The notes below the pieces were generated by a model. The model ran no database searches, was not told the DNA's origin, and was given only the letters and a program-made list of their open reading frames with translations. The position numbers and the translations under genes are program-made. Shown here one piece after another: positions 45,319-53,432 of a stretch of DNA of 54,112 nucleotides. Position 1 is the first letter of the stretch. Each line of letters opens with the position of its first letter. The stretch is from Desulfobulbaceae bacterium (lineage in GTDB: Bacteria; Desulfobacterota; Desulfobulbia; Desulfobulbales; Desulfocapsaceae), in assembly GCA_024227155.1 (NCBI GenBank), contig JAAELB010000699.1:1-54112 (forward strand), read 5' to 3'.

Positions 45319-47202
45319 TTACTTTCTTAGGTCTTTGGCAATTTTTTCCGGGCTGATATTTTCCTGTTTTTCCAGAATCAATCGACACGAAGTAACATTC
45401 TTCAAAGAGGTTCCCGCCAGGGGATGTTGTCTTACCACCCGCCCGGTTCCTTCGATGCTAATGGTAAATGTTTGCCCCTGCAACTGCCTCAGGCTCTTCC
45501 TGAGGCTACGACCGACCAAATCCGGCATCTCAATAGGCAATTCCCCCCTGGCTCCTGCATTCTTCTTAGCCTTCGACCTAACCTTTTGCAGGTCTTGCCT
45601 GTCTTGATAATTGCCATCATCAACAACCTCAATTTCAAAAACATCTTCCACACTGCCAGCAACCTGCTGAAGAATTGATATTCGCTGAACCTTGGCATCA
45701 ACTATATTTTCAACATCAAGCTTTTTTTGATTACGCCTGGCGACACCTTTCGATGTTCTCTCTACTACCAACAACATGTTCAGATCTCTTTCTCCAGCAG
45801 GTATGGTGACAAATGTAAGATCATTGACCATAAACTGCTGAACCCCGCCAGCAGTTGGAGTGGCTACCAGGATATTGTCTCTGAAATAATAAGACCCTGA
45901 ATCTTTGAAGGTCGCCTGGCTCTGAAAGAGTCCTTTCACCAGAGCCAAAGAGGTAGAATCCGATGTTTTTGGCTCTGTACTGTCTTTTTCGACATCAACT
46001 AATGACACTTCCTCCCCTGTTTTTAGGTCGAGGACTTTCTTTACAACAAAGGGAGAGCTGTCGAATTGTCCATTGAGAAGAACAGAAAATGCTGTAAGGA
46101 GGTTTATGGGGGTAGCCTTCTCCGGTATAAGTCCAAAGGAGGTTGAATCCTGTTTCACCCGAACCTGCTCATACCCACCATTTACAGACGTTTTTTTTTC
46201 GGTGAAAAAATCGGTCTTGGAATCCCCCCCAAGCTGCAGATTTTCCCACAGATAAAGCTGTTTGCCAAGCCCGGTTTCCGCTGGTGCCAGGGACCAGAAT
46301 GCTGCACTGTTATCATTACCAGCTCTGGGCCAGAAAGATGCACTGTCTCTCAGGAAAAGACGAAAATCATCAGGCATAAAAAGCTGATCGAAAAACATAT
46401 TTTCAATCGCTTTGCGGTTATACCTGGTAAAACTATTCGGATCAAAACCGGGATATTGAGCACCGGCAATGAGTTGACCACTCTCGCTTTCCAGTAAATA
46501 CGCCGCTACCTTTACAACGTCTGTAGTGGATACAATTTTCTTCACCAGCCCCTCTACAATGGCCTGGATTTTCAGATCGATGGTAAGTACCAGATCCTGG
46601 CCTATTGTCAGTGGCTTCTGTTCTTCCTGCTGCAGTCTCTTCCTTGTTGCCAAAAGCCTGTCATAATGAAATTCCACACCGGAGAGACCTATACCATCCT
46701 CAACAAAGCCGATCAGATGCGCGGCTTGATTTCCATGTGGATAATATCTTTTTTCATCTTTTTGAAAATACACCCCGGACAGGTTAAGCTGCTTTACTGC
46801 GTCCTCCTGCTCCTGACTGATATCTTCCGCCACCCACAGTCGAAGCGCCCCGCTTTCCATTTTATCAATCAGGCGATTGGAATCAAGAGACAGAGTAGAG
46901 GCAAGGGCTATAGCCGTATCTGTTATGGAATCAATCTCACGGGTTCTGACAAAAACTGCGACCCGCTCCATGGTAACTGCAAACTGTTTGAGGTTTCTGT
47001 CGTAAATCGTACCTCGTACAAGGCTTTTTTGAGAGAGTGTTTTTTTTGCTGTGCTAAACAGCCTCTGGAGATGCTGTAACCCCTGGTATTGGCGCTCAAG
47101 CTGGAAACAAATGACAGCAATCAGGCCCAGAAGGCTCAGGTATATGAGTATCCGACGTCCCCGTTTTTCATTTTGGACCCTGAGGCGCGACCGCTTAGCC
47201 AT
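45319..47202 (-). CDS. ftsI: FtsI-like class B PBP, apparently catalytically inactive
   Basis: A 627-residue protein in the ftsI position. It has one membrane helix (about 17-35), a PBP dimerisation domain (RGTIYDRN at 63, YPHGNQAAHLIGFVEDG at 154, GLSGVEFHYD) and LTIDLKIQAIVE opening the transpeptidase domain. A PASTA domain follows at about 556-612. The catalytic motifs are lost. The SxxK site reads MPDDFRL (276-282) in place of an EPGSTFK-like motif. The SxN site reads AAF (300-302) when anchored on the following GLGKQLY. The KTG site reads VATPTAG (446-452). The stretch between the first two motifs is also shortened. The frame is open throughout and flanking domains are well kept, so this looks like a selected pseudoenzyme rather than a decaying gene. 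Confidence 0.88.
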   Translation of the reverse strand: MAKRSRLRVQNEKRGRRILIYLSLLGLIAVICFQLERQYQGLQHLQRLFSTAKKTLSQKSLVRGTIYDRNLKQFAVTMERVAVFVRTREIDSITDTAIALASTLSLDSNRLIDKMESGALRLWVAEDISQEQEDAVKQLNLSGVYFQKDEKRYYPHGNQAAHLIGFVEDGIGLSGVEFHYDRLLATRKRLQQEEQKPLTIGQDLVLTIDLKIQAIVEGLVKKIVSTTDVVKVAAYLLESESGQLIAGAQYPGFDPNSFTRYNRKAIENMFFDQLFMPDDFRLFLRDSASFWPRAGNDNSAAFWSLAPAETGLGKQLYLWENLQLGGDSKTDFFTEKKTSVNGGYEQVRVKQDSTSFGLIPEKATPINLLTAFSVLLNGQFDSSPFVVKKVLDLKTGEEVSLVDVEKDSTEPKTSDSTSLALVKGLFQSQATFKDSGSYYFRDNILVATPTAGGVQQFMVNDLTFVTIPAGERDLNMLLVVERTSKGVARRNQKKLDVENIVDAKVQRISILQQVAGSVEDVFEIEVVDDGNYQDRQDLQKVRSKAKKNAGARGELPIEMPDLVGRSLRKSLRQLQGQTFTISIEGTGRVVRQHPLAGTSLKNVTSCRLILEKQENISPEKIAKDLRK

Positions 47203-47210
47203 TGGGATTA

Positions 47211-47606
47211 CTATAGATACTTGAAGGTGCCCAATCTTCTATTAAACGTCCCTACTTGTTTTTTTGAAGGAGAATATAGTGCTAATTTTTCACCTGCGAG
47301 TTGAGCAACATGATCTGGAGCCCACACCCTGGCTTTACGCGCTAAAAGATCGATATTTTGATCTTCAAGTTCCTGGCGCTGATTATCCAGGAGCGAAATA
47401 GACATCTCAACATTGCTTACAGCTGAAGAAATAAAAATATTTATAACCAATGTTAACGGTAATATCACCAGGGCAGCCTTGCCAAAAGCCTTCCATAAAG
47501 CAACTTGGCCTGCAATATCGATTACCCCTTTTGTTCGAACCTGCTGGCGGGTTCCAATTTTCACAGCAGAACGCATATATGTTTGACTGGTTGTTTGATA
47601 ATTCAT
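47211..47606 (-). CDS. ftsL: FtsL-like bitopic division protein
   Basis: A 131-residue protein with a basic cytoplasmic N terminus, one membrane helix (about 44-62, AALVILPLTLVINIFISSA) and a heptad-like periplasmic segment (ISLLDNQRQELEDQNIDLLARKARV), the FtsL layout. FtsL with FtsB and FtsQ normally activates FtsWI. Identity rests on topology and on its place between rsmH and ftsI, because FtsL sequences are poorly conserved. The start has AGGGG upstream. Confidence 0.8.
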   Translation of the reverse strand: MNYQTTSQTYMRSAVKIGTRQQVRTKGVIDIAGQVALWKAFGKAALVILPLTLVINIFISSAVSNVEMSISLLDNQRQELEDQNIDLLARKARVWAPDHVAQLAGEKLALYSPSKKQVGTFNRRLGTFKYL

Positions 47607-47627
47607 AGCTTTCCCCTTTTTATCTTC

Positions 47628-48527
47628 TCAGCCGAGTTTTTCAGCAACCCTCAACCTGGCACTACGAGATCGTGGGTTTATATCAATCTCCTCCTGGGTC
47701 GGCATTACAGGTTTTGTTGTCAATACTTTCAGTAACTGATTATTTCTGAATTTTCTCTTGACGATCCGATCCTCCAGCGAATGAAAAGAAATTACACAAA
47801 ACCTTGCACCAGGCTTCAGGTATTTCACTCCGTCGTCGAGAATGTTTCCAAGGTTTTCAAGCTCTGTATTTACTGCTATTCTGAGAGCCTGAAAAACTTT
47901 TGTGGCAATATGAATTCTTTTGGGATGAAATCTTTTAGGTACCGCTCTGGCAACGACACCGACCAACTGTTTTGTTGTCCTGATTTTTTCTTTCTTCCTG
48001 TATTCAACAATTGCTGCAGCAATTGGTCTTGCCTGGCGCTCTTCCCCGTAATAGTAAAAGATATCTGCCAGCTGCTCTTCGCTTCCCTGTTCCAGGATCG
48101 ACTGGGCGGTGGTGCTACCCCTGTTGTCCATCCTCATATCCAGGAATTCATCGCGCTGAAAGCTAAAACCCCTCTCACCCATATCTAACTGCAGGGAGGA
48201 GAGGCCAACATCAATGAGCAATCCGTCTATCTGGCTTATCCCGAGAGAATCAAGACCAGCTGCCACTTCCGCAAAATTGCGACGCTGCACTGTAAGCCTG
48301 GAACCGAACTGTTCCAGTCTTGCTGTTGCCCGATGCAGCGCACTTTCATCCCAGTCAAAAGCAATTACTTTGCCCGATGGTGCCGAAAGCTGCAGAATAG
48401 ACTCTGTATGTCCCCCAAGCCCGAGGGTTCCATCCACATAGGTTGCACCAGTCCGGGGATTTAAAAAAGACATACAATCATCAAGTAAAACGGAAGTATG
48501 AATCTTTTCTCCAGGTGTTGTTTCCAC
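47628..48527 (-). CDS. rsmH: RsmH (MraW), 16S rRNA m4C1402 methyltransferase
   Basis: A 299-residue SAM-dependent enzyme that methylates N4 of C1402 in 16S rRNA. It shows HTSVLLDDCMSFL, YVDGTLGLGGHTESIL (SAM motif I), IAFDWDESAL, GLLIDVGLSSLQLDMGERGFSFQRDEFLDMRMD, and VISFHSLEDRIVKRKF. GTG at 48527 shares a base with the mraZ stop (TAGTG), so it is translationally coupled. Confidence 0.97.
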   Translation of the reverse strand: METTPGEKIHTSVLLDDCMSFLNPRTGATYVDGTLGLGGHTESILQLSAPSGKVIAFDWDESALHRATARLEQFGSRLTVQRRNFAEVAAGLDSLGISQIDGLLIDVGLSSLQLDMGERGFSFQRDEFLDMRMDNRGSTTAQSILEQGSEEQLADIFYYYGEERQARPIAAAIVEYRKKEKIRTTKQLVGVVARAVPKRFHPKRIHIATKVFQALRIAVNTELENLGNILDDGVKYLKPGARFCVISFHSLEDRIVKRKFRNNQLLKVLTTKPVMPTQEEIDINPRSRSARLRVAEKLG

Positions 48528-48982
48528 TAGAATATCCCCATCTTTGCAAGACTTGCCTCATGATCCTCGAAGCTATCGCGGGTAGACTGGGTCTCCATCA
48601 TCCATGAATCCTTATCCCAAATTTCAACCCAGTCGAGCATTCCCGTCAAAACAACATCTTTAGACAACCCCACATCATTTCGTAAATCGAGGGGCAGGAG
48701 GATCCTGCCCTGCTTATCAAGACTGCACGCATTGACTCCCCCTATGACGTAGCGGAAAAAGCTTATAATTCCCTGTTGCTCCCCACCCTGGGTAAGCATC
48801 TTGGTCTCTAACAGTTCCCACTCAGCAAGAGGGTAGGCTCGCAAATGGGTTTTCCAGGGAGCTATCATCAGGATGTCCGAACCATTCTGACTCAACACAT
48901 CACGAAAGCGAGTGGGGAAATTCAATCTCCCCTTCGCGTCCATAGTATGCTCTGTCCTGCTTCGGAATCTACTTTGCGCCAC
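48527..48982 (-). CDS. mraZ: MraZ, transcriptional regulator of the dcw cluster
   Basis: A 151-residue protein with two AbrB-like SpoVT/MraZ domains: [25 protein letters not shown] and, later, [38 protein letters not shown]. Each has the DxKGR-type turn. MraZ forms a ring and represses its own operon by binding GTGG-type direct repeats. GTG at 48982 is preferred, being 5 bases after GGGGG; a TTG lies one codon upstream. First gene of the dcw cluster. Confidence 0.95.
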   Translation of the reverse strand: MAQSRFRSRTEHTMDAKGRLNFPTRFRDVLSQNGSDILMIAPWKTHLRAYPLAEWELLETKMLTQGGEQQGIISFFRYVIGGVNACSLDKQGRILLPLDLRNDVGLSKDVVLTGMLDWVEIWDKDSWMMETQSTRDSFEDHEASLAKMGIF

Positions 48983-49012
48983 CAAGTCCCCCCTCAGAAC
49001 CTACTTTGCACC
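48962..49012 (-). repeat. Direct repeat in mraZ leader and start region
   Basis: Two 19-base imperfect direct repeats, 48962-48980 and 48994-49012, agree at 16 of 19 bases with a 32-base period. On the minus strand both contain GCAAAGTAG. The first overlaps the mraZ start codon. Just upstream is a GTGGTAA-GTGGGTA-GTTGGGG run of G-rich heptads. These are candidate MraZ boxes for autorepression. Confidence 0.55.
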
Positions 49013-49045
49013 CCAACTACCCACTTACCACCACCATCATTCTTT

Positions 49046-49073
49046 TTTATATTAGTACAAGTGGTTATGTCAA
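49046..49073 (-). promoter_or_regulatory. dcw (mraZ) promoter
   Basis: On the minus strand, TTGACA (49068-49073), a 16-base spacer and TATAAA (49046-49051) form a near-consensus sigma-70 promoter about 65 bases upstream of the mraZ start. The G-rich repeats lie just downstream, where MraZ binding would block initiation. Confidence 0.75.
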
Positions 49074-49330
49074 GGAAAAAATAGGCGCAACTTCAAGTGG
49101 ATAGATCGGATGACACAAAAACACAAAAACACAACATATGGGGTACAGAACATTCTTGAACCACAACATAAGGGAAATATGGGCGCTACCACAGAGATTC
49201 TGCTGAGCGAGCAAGAACTTCGAAAAACATACCTATTGTAGTATTATCAATACGTTCACAAGGCACCTGGAAAAAGGTAAATTTTTAGTAATTCAACGAG
49301 TGGTGCAAAGTGGGGAGTACAGAAATTTTT
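49074..49330. other. Upstream dcw intergenic region, no gene seen
   Basis: About 260 bases between the dcw promoter and the panB terminator. I see no coding sequence. It holds a short ACACAAAA tandem repeat (about 49113-49131) and, at 49302-49314 on the plus strand, GGTGCAAAGTGGG, which matches the mraZ leader repeat at 12 of 13 bases in the opposite orientation. Confidence 0.5.
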
Positions 49331-49369
49331 AAAAAAAAGAGGCTGATTGAAAGATTTTCCAATCAGCCT
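49331..49369 (-). terminator. Factor-independent terminator of the ruv-panB operon
   Basis: On the minus strand, AGGCTGATTG pairs with CAATCAGCCT around a ten-base loop and is followed by C and about eight T residues. It lies 46 bases after the panB stop and isolates that operon from dcw. Confidence 0.93.
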
Positions 49370-49415
49370 GAAGAAGGGCAGAATACGATTTTTTCCCGAG
49401 AGTAGCCTCGAGACT

Positions 49416-50246
49416 CTACTCCTTTAACAACAAACTGTAATCACAATCGCTTGTAAAACTATGCTCTGCAGCAGGATAAGACCCGGACTTCACCTCGCTT
49501 GCATACTCTACTATAGATTCTTTGATAACCGGTGCCAGGTCGGCGAATTTTTTTACAAACTTTGGCGTAAATTTTTCAAACATCCCTAGAAGATCATGGG
49601 TAACCAGCACCTGTCCATCACACTCAGCTCCAGCCCCAATTCCGATGGTTGGCATGGCAACTGCCTCAGTAATAACCTCCGCCAGCTTGTCAGGGACACA
49701 CTCCAGAATTATGCCAAATGCCCCAGCCTCTTCCAGCGATCGAGCTTCTGCCAGGAGTCTTCTCGCATCGTCGATGCCTTTTCCCTGAACCTTGTACCCT
49801 CCAAGTTGGCTGGCCGTCTGCGGGGTAAGTCCAATATGGGCCATGACAGGAATCCCTGCGTCCACCAACGCCCGAACAACACCGCATACCTTAAGGCCAC
49901 CCTCAAGCTTAACGGCATCGCAGTCGGCCTCCTTTAAAAAACGCATACCATTTTTTATCGCATCACGCTCACCTGTCTGATACGCACCAAAAGGCATATC
50001 ACCCACAATAAAACTATCTGGAGCACCACGTCGAACCGCTTTTGCATGGTGAATCATCTCATCCATAGTTACAGGAACGGTGGAATCATAACCGAGCATG
50101 ACCATTCCAAGAGAATCACCCACAAGAAGCATATCAACCTCACACGCCTCCAGCAGTCTGGACATTGAAGCATCATAAGCGGTTAGCATGGAAATCCTTT
50201 CCCCACCAACCTTCATCAATTTCACATCGGCAAGCGTTCTTCGCAT
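49416..50246 (-). CDS. panB: PanB, ketopantoate hydroxymethyltransferase
   Basis: A 276-residue enzyme that transfers a formyl-level carbon from methylene-tetrahydrofolate to alpha-ketoisovalerate in pantothenate and CoA synthesis. It shows RRTLADVKLMKVGGERISMLTAYDASMSRL, MLLVGDSLGMVMLGYDSTVPVTMDEMIHHAKAV, GDMPFGAYQ, VKLEGG, PVMAHIGLTPQTASQLGGYKVQGK and TIGIGAGAECDGQVLVTHDLLGM. ATG at 50246 is used because GGGAG precedes it and the start matches the family. A repeat fragment separates it from ruvB. Confidence 0.96.
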   Translation of the reverse strand: MRRTLADVKLMKVGGERISMLTAYDASMSRLLEACEVDMLLVGDSLGMVMLGYDSTVPVTMDEMIHHAKAVRRGAPDSFIVGDMPFGAYQTGERDAIKNGMRFLKEADCDAVKLEGGLKVCGVVRALVDAGIPVMAHIGLTPQTASQLGGYKVQGKGIDDARRLLAEARSLEEAGAFGIILECVPDKLAEVITEAVAMPTIGIGAGAECDGQVLVTHDLLGMFEKFTPKFVKKFADLAPVIKESIVEYASEVKSGSYPAAEHSFTSDCDYSLLLKE

Positions 50247-50279
50247 AGTAAACTCCCAATTAGTAGAGGAAATAGAATT

Positions 50280-50308
50280 GGTACTTATCCCCCCACAAGG
50301 AGGGATTA
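50280..50308 (+). repeat. Fragment of dispersed repeat (right end), copy E
   Basis: GGTACTTATCC followed by a CCCTCC/GGAGGG-type stem and TTA matches the right ends of copies A-D. A convincing left end is missing, so this is probably a solo end or a degraded copy. It fills the short ruvB-panB gap. Confidence 0.5.
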
Positions 50309-50311
50309 ACA

Positions 50312-51367
50312 CTACTTATCAAACAAGGACTGCTGAACTGCGGCCTGTCTTGGTACTTTTCGGTCAAAATGGGTGTACGCCTTTGAAGTGGCAACACGCC
50401 CCCGGGGAGTCCTTTTTATAAATCCGGATTGTATAAGAAAAGGTTCGTAGACATCCTCAAGGGTATTTTTTTCTTCACACACCACCGTCGCCAGAGTCTC
50501 AAGGCCAATAGGCCCGCCTTCAAATTTATCAATAATCGACAGCATGATTCGTCTATCCATGTCATCAAGCCCATACTGATCAACCCCGAGAAGTACAAGG
50601 GCCTCATCAGCAACCTTTTTATCAACAACAGGATGTCCGCCTACCTCGGCAAAATCGCGCACACGTCTCAGCAATCGATTGGCGATTCTCGGAGTACCAC
50701 GGGACCGTTTTCCAAGCTCCAAAGCACCGGTTCGATCGATATCCATCCCCAAAATTTTACCGGAGCGCTGAACAATTGTTACAAGTTCTTCAGGAGAGTA
50801 AAACTCCAGGCGCAGTACTACACCAAATCGATCCCTTAGAGGAGGAGTCAACAAACCGGTTCTGGTGGTTGCGCCAACAAGGGTGAACCGTGGCAAATCC
50901 ATTTTAACAGAACGAGCCCCGGGTCCCTGCCCTATAATTAAATCGAGCTGAAAATCCTCCATAGCGGGATAGAGAACCTCTTCAACAGCGTGGTTTAGCC
51001 GGTGGATCTCATCAATGAAAAGTACGTCCCCTTCCTGGAGACTGGTAAGAATGGCAGCCAGATCCCCCTGTTTTTCGATAACCGGCCCGGAAGTCGTCTT
51101 GATTCCCGCACCCATCTCTCCGGCGATAATATAGGACAAAGTGGTCTTCCCGAGTCCGGGAAAGCCGTGAAACAGAACATGGTCCAAAGGTTCATTTCGG
51201 CCAAGGGCAGCTTGAATAAAAATCGACAAACTTTTGCGGACCTGCTCCTGACCAATATATTCTTGTAACCGCTTGGGGCGAAGCGAGTTTTCATTTGAAG
51301 GTTCTCGAACCTGGGGCTCGGGACTGACAAGACGTTTACCGGAACTGATATCTTCTTCAATATTCAT
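50312..51367 (-). CDS. ruvB: RuvB, Holliday-junction branch-migration ATPase
   Basis: A 351-residue AAA+ motor. It shows [40 protein letters not shown] (Walker A), [30 protein letters not shown] (Walker B), [21 protein letters not shown], and the winged-helix tail with GPIGLETLA and [13 protein letters not shown]. It overlaps the ruvA stop by four bases (ATGA). All motor motifs are intact. Confidence 0.97.
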   Translation of the reverse strand: MNIEEDISSGKRLVSPEPQVREPSNENSLRPKRLQEYIGQEQVRKSLSIFIQAALGRNEPLDHVLFHGFPGLGKTTLSYIIAGEMGAGIKTTSGPVIEKQGDLAAILTSLQEGDVLFIDEIHRLNHAVEEVLYPAMEDFQLDLIIGQGPGARSVKMDLPRFTLVGATTRTGLLTPPLRDRFGVVLRLEFYSPEELVTIVQRSGKILGMDIDRTGALELGKRSRGTPRIANRLLRRVRDFAEVGGHPVVDKKVADEALVLLGVDQYGLDDMDRRIMLSIIDKFEGGPIGLETLATVVCEEKNTLEDVYEPFLIQSGFIKRTPRGRVATSKAYTHFDRKVPRQAAVQQSLFDK

Positions 51368-51984
51368 GCAAGTGTCCTCAGGGCCTCACGGAGAAGCGCC
51401 TCAACTGGCAGCTGTTCAAACTCCTGCTCATCAAATTGCTTTTTCACCGCCGCTAAAGCGCCACGGGCAACGCTATCGGGATATCCTAGATTTGACAACG
51501 CAGACAGAGCATCACTTACCGTGGAGTTGGTCACAGAAAGAGATGGAGTTGAAGTTGTACTACTCCCGCCGCCAGCACTGAGGTGGGCTACTTTTTCTTT
51601 TAGATCCACACATATTCGTTCAGCCGTCTTCTTGCCCACCCCCTGCAATGTTGTGAGCCGCTTAATATCAGCTGCAGCAATCGCCTGGCAAAGATCTGCA
51701 ACCCGTAACCCCGAGAGCATGGCAAGGGCCAGCTTTGGACCGATACCAGAGACAGTCTTCAGGATAAGAAAGAGTTCTTTTTCCTCTTCTTCCAGAAAAC
51801 CAAAAAGGGTTATGGCATCTTCTCTAACATTGGTATGGATATAAAAAAAGGCGTCCTCACCCTTCTCCGGCATCCTGGAGATCCCATCGGTGGAGACAAT
51901 AACCTCGTAGCCAACACCTCCGACATCGACCACAGCTCTGTCAATGCTTTTAGAGAGGACTTTTCCTGCAAGGGTTGCAATCAT
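51364..51984 (-). CDS. ruvA: RuvA, Holliday-junction recognition subunit
   Basis: A 206-residue protein that binds four-way junctions and loads RuvB. The N-terminal OB fold reads [31 protein letters not shown]. Two helix-hairpin-helix motifs follow ([15 protein letters not shown] and [20 protein letters not shown]). The flexible linker ([15 protein letters not shown]) and domain III ([16 protein letters not shown]) complete it. Its start is seven bases from repeat copy B, and the nearest ribosome-like AAGG lies inside that repeat. Confidence 0.95.
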   Translation of the reverse strand: MIATLAGKVLSKSIDRAVVDVGGVGYEVIVSTDGISRMPEKGEDAFFYIHTNVREDAITLFGFLEEEEKELFLILKTVSGIGPKLALAMLSGLRVADLCQAIAAADIKRLTTLQGVGKKTAERICVDLKEKVAHLSAGGGSSTTSTPSLSVTNSTVSDALSALSNLGYPDSVARGALAAVKKQFDEQEFEQLPVEALLREALRTLA

Positions 51985-51990
51985 AAAATT

Positions 51991-52128
51991 TTAGTGCCTT
52001 ACTCTTGAAAATCTGTCATAAAAAACAAGAAATCGAGTAAGTGTTTTAAAATTAGAAGTTTAAAATAACCGGCAGATAGCAAGAGCAGCGAGGCACTTAT
52101 CCCGTCTTTCTTGCCGTTTACGGGGTTA
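51991..52128 (+). repeat. Dispersed structured repeat, copy B
   Basis: Starts TTAGTGCCTTACTC, contains AAAAAACAAGAAA and a TTTTAAA/TTTAAAA stem, and ends GAGGCACTTATCCCG, a CCCG..CGGG stem and TTA. Alignable with copy A, but with about 15 extra bases before the right end. It lies in the ruvC-ruvA gap. Its last three bases, TTA, read on the minus strand, are the TAA stop codon of ruvC. Confidence 0.87.
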
Positions 52129-52602
52129 TATAGTAAATTGATTTGCATGGCAGATAGCCACAGCTAATGCGTCGGCGGCATCGGAACTTGGAGCCCCGGA
52201 AAGCCCAAGCAGCACTCTAACCATATGCTGAACCTGTACTTTGTCGGCCTGCCCATAGCCGGCAACAGCCTGTTTGACCGCCCGCGGGCTGTAATCGTGT
52301 ACTGCCAGGCCATTCTGCATAACTGCGACTACAGCAGCTCCCCGGGCATGGCCAAGTTTTAACGCGGATCTCGCATTGGTCGACATAAACACATCTTCGA
52401 CTGCAGCAACACCAGGGTCATGGAGCTGGACAACCTCGTTTATACCCTCAAATATCTCATTAAGTCGGTTGGGGAAAGGATATTTGGGTGTGGTTTTCAC
52501 AACACCACAGGCCACAAAGTGTAACTGTCCCCGATCGACATCAATAAGCCCATATCCTGTGATCCTGCTCCCGGGATCTATACCGATAATCCTCTCCACC
52601 AC
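52126..52602 (-). CDS. ruvC: RuvC, Holliday-junction resolvase
   Basis: A 158-residue endonuclease that cuts junctions handled by RuvAB. The four catalytic carboxylates are visible in IIGIDPGSRITGYG, VAAVEDVFMSTNARSALKLGHARGAA and SSDAADALAVAICH. Length is normal to slightly short, ending in ANQFTI. The stop codon belongs to repeat copy B, so the original C terminus may have been trimmed or replaced when the repeat arrived. It is 10 bases downstream of the YebC gene. Confidence 0.95.
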   Translation of the reverse strand: MVERIIGIDPGSRITGYGLIDVDRGQLHFVACGVVKTTPKYPFPNRLNEIFEGINEVVQLHDPGVAAVEDVFMSTNARSALKLGHARGAAVVAVMQNGLAVHDYSPRAVKQAVAGYGQADKVQVQHMVRVLLGLSGAPSSDAADALAVAICHANQFTI

Positions 52603-52612
52603 TTCAAACAGC

Positions 52613-53362
52613 TTAGGACAACAGCTCCATCAAACCATCGTCAATATCAAAGTTTGCATAGACATTCTGCACATCGTCATGATCTTCAAGGCTTTCAATC
52701 AGTCTCAACAGAGATTTAGCAACTTTTTCCTCTGCAACATCAATGGTGTTCTGAGGAATCATGGATATTGAGGCGTCGAGGAATTTGACTCCACCTTCTT
52801 CAAGTGAACCACGAACATCTTCAAAGTCATCCGGACTGGTCAGAATTTGAAATTCAGTATCTTCTTCCACAACATCATCGGCACCCGCCTCCAGGGCCAT
52901 GTCCATCAGTTCTTCTTCAGAAACCCCTTCCTTGTCAACGACAATCAGTCCCTTCTTGTCAAACATCCAGTTAACACAACCAGACTCACCGAGATTACCA
53001 TTACTCTTGGCAAAATAATGACGTACATCTGCAACAGTACGGTTTCGGTTATCGGTTAAACATTCAACCAGAACTGCGACACCACCAGGCCCATATCCTT
53101 CATAGAGGATTTCATCATACACTTCGCCTGCAATCTCGCCAGTACCCTTCTTAATTGCCCTGGCGATGTTATCCTTAGGCATATTTTCCGCTTTAGCAGT
53201 GGCAATTGCTGACCGCAGCCTGGGATTACCCTCTGGGTCGCCGCCACCCGAGCCAGCCGCTACGGTAATTTCCTTAATCAAACGGGTAAATATTTTCCCC
53301 CGCTTAGCATCATTGGCACCTTTCTTCCTTTTAATTGTCGACCATTTGGAATGTCCTGACAT
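52613..53362 (-). CDS. YebC/TACO1-family protein (YebC/PmpR type)
   Basis: A 249-residue protein with the family start [32 protein letters not shown], then [84 protein letters not shown]. Three domains of normal length. Relatives have been described as DNA-binding regulators and, more recently, as translation factors that help ribosomes at proline stretches. It sits upstream of ruvC, as in many bacteria. Confidence 0.95.
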   Translation of the reverse strand: MSGHSKWSTIKRKKGANDAKRGKIFTRLIKEITVAAGSGGGDPEGNPRLRSAIATAKAENMPKDNIARAIKKGTGEIAGEVYDEILYEGYGPGGVAVLVECLTDNRNRTVADVRHYFAKSNGNLGESGCVNWMFDKKGLIVVDKEGVSEEELMDMALEAGADDVVEEDTEFQILTSPDDFEDVRGSLEEGGVKFLDASISMIPQNTIDVAEEKVAKSLLRLIESLEDHDDVQNVYANFDIDDGLMELLS

Positions 53363-53432
53363 AGCACACCTATCTGTAATTTTAATACATTATTTCTACT
53401 ATTTATCGATTTTCAGGATGGCTCAAAACACA

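Noticed and set aside
45319-47202. FtsI motif loss explained by a frameshift or sequencing error
   Set aside because: The reading frame is open for 627 codons. Sequence on both sides of each lost motif is still alignable with FtsI, and all three motifs are lost independently, which a single error cannot do.
49113-49131. ACACAAAA tandem repeat as a functional array or CRISPR
   Set aside because: It has only about 2.5 units and no spacers. No CRISPR array or cas gene is seen anywhere in the window.
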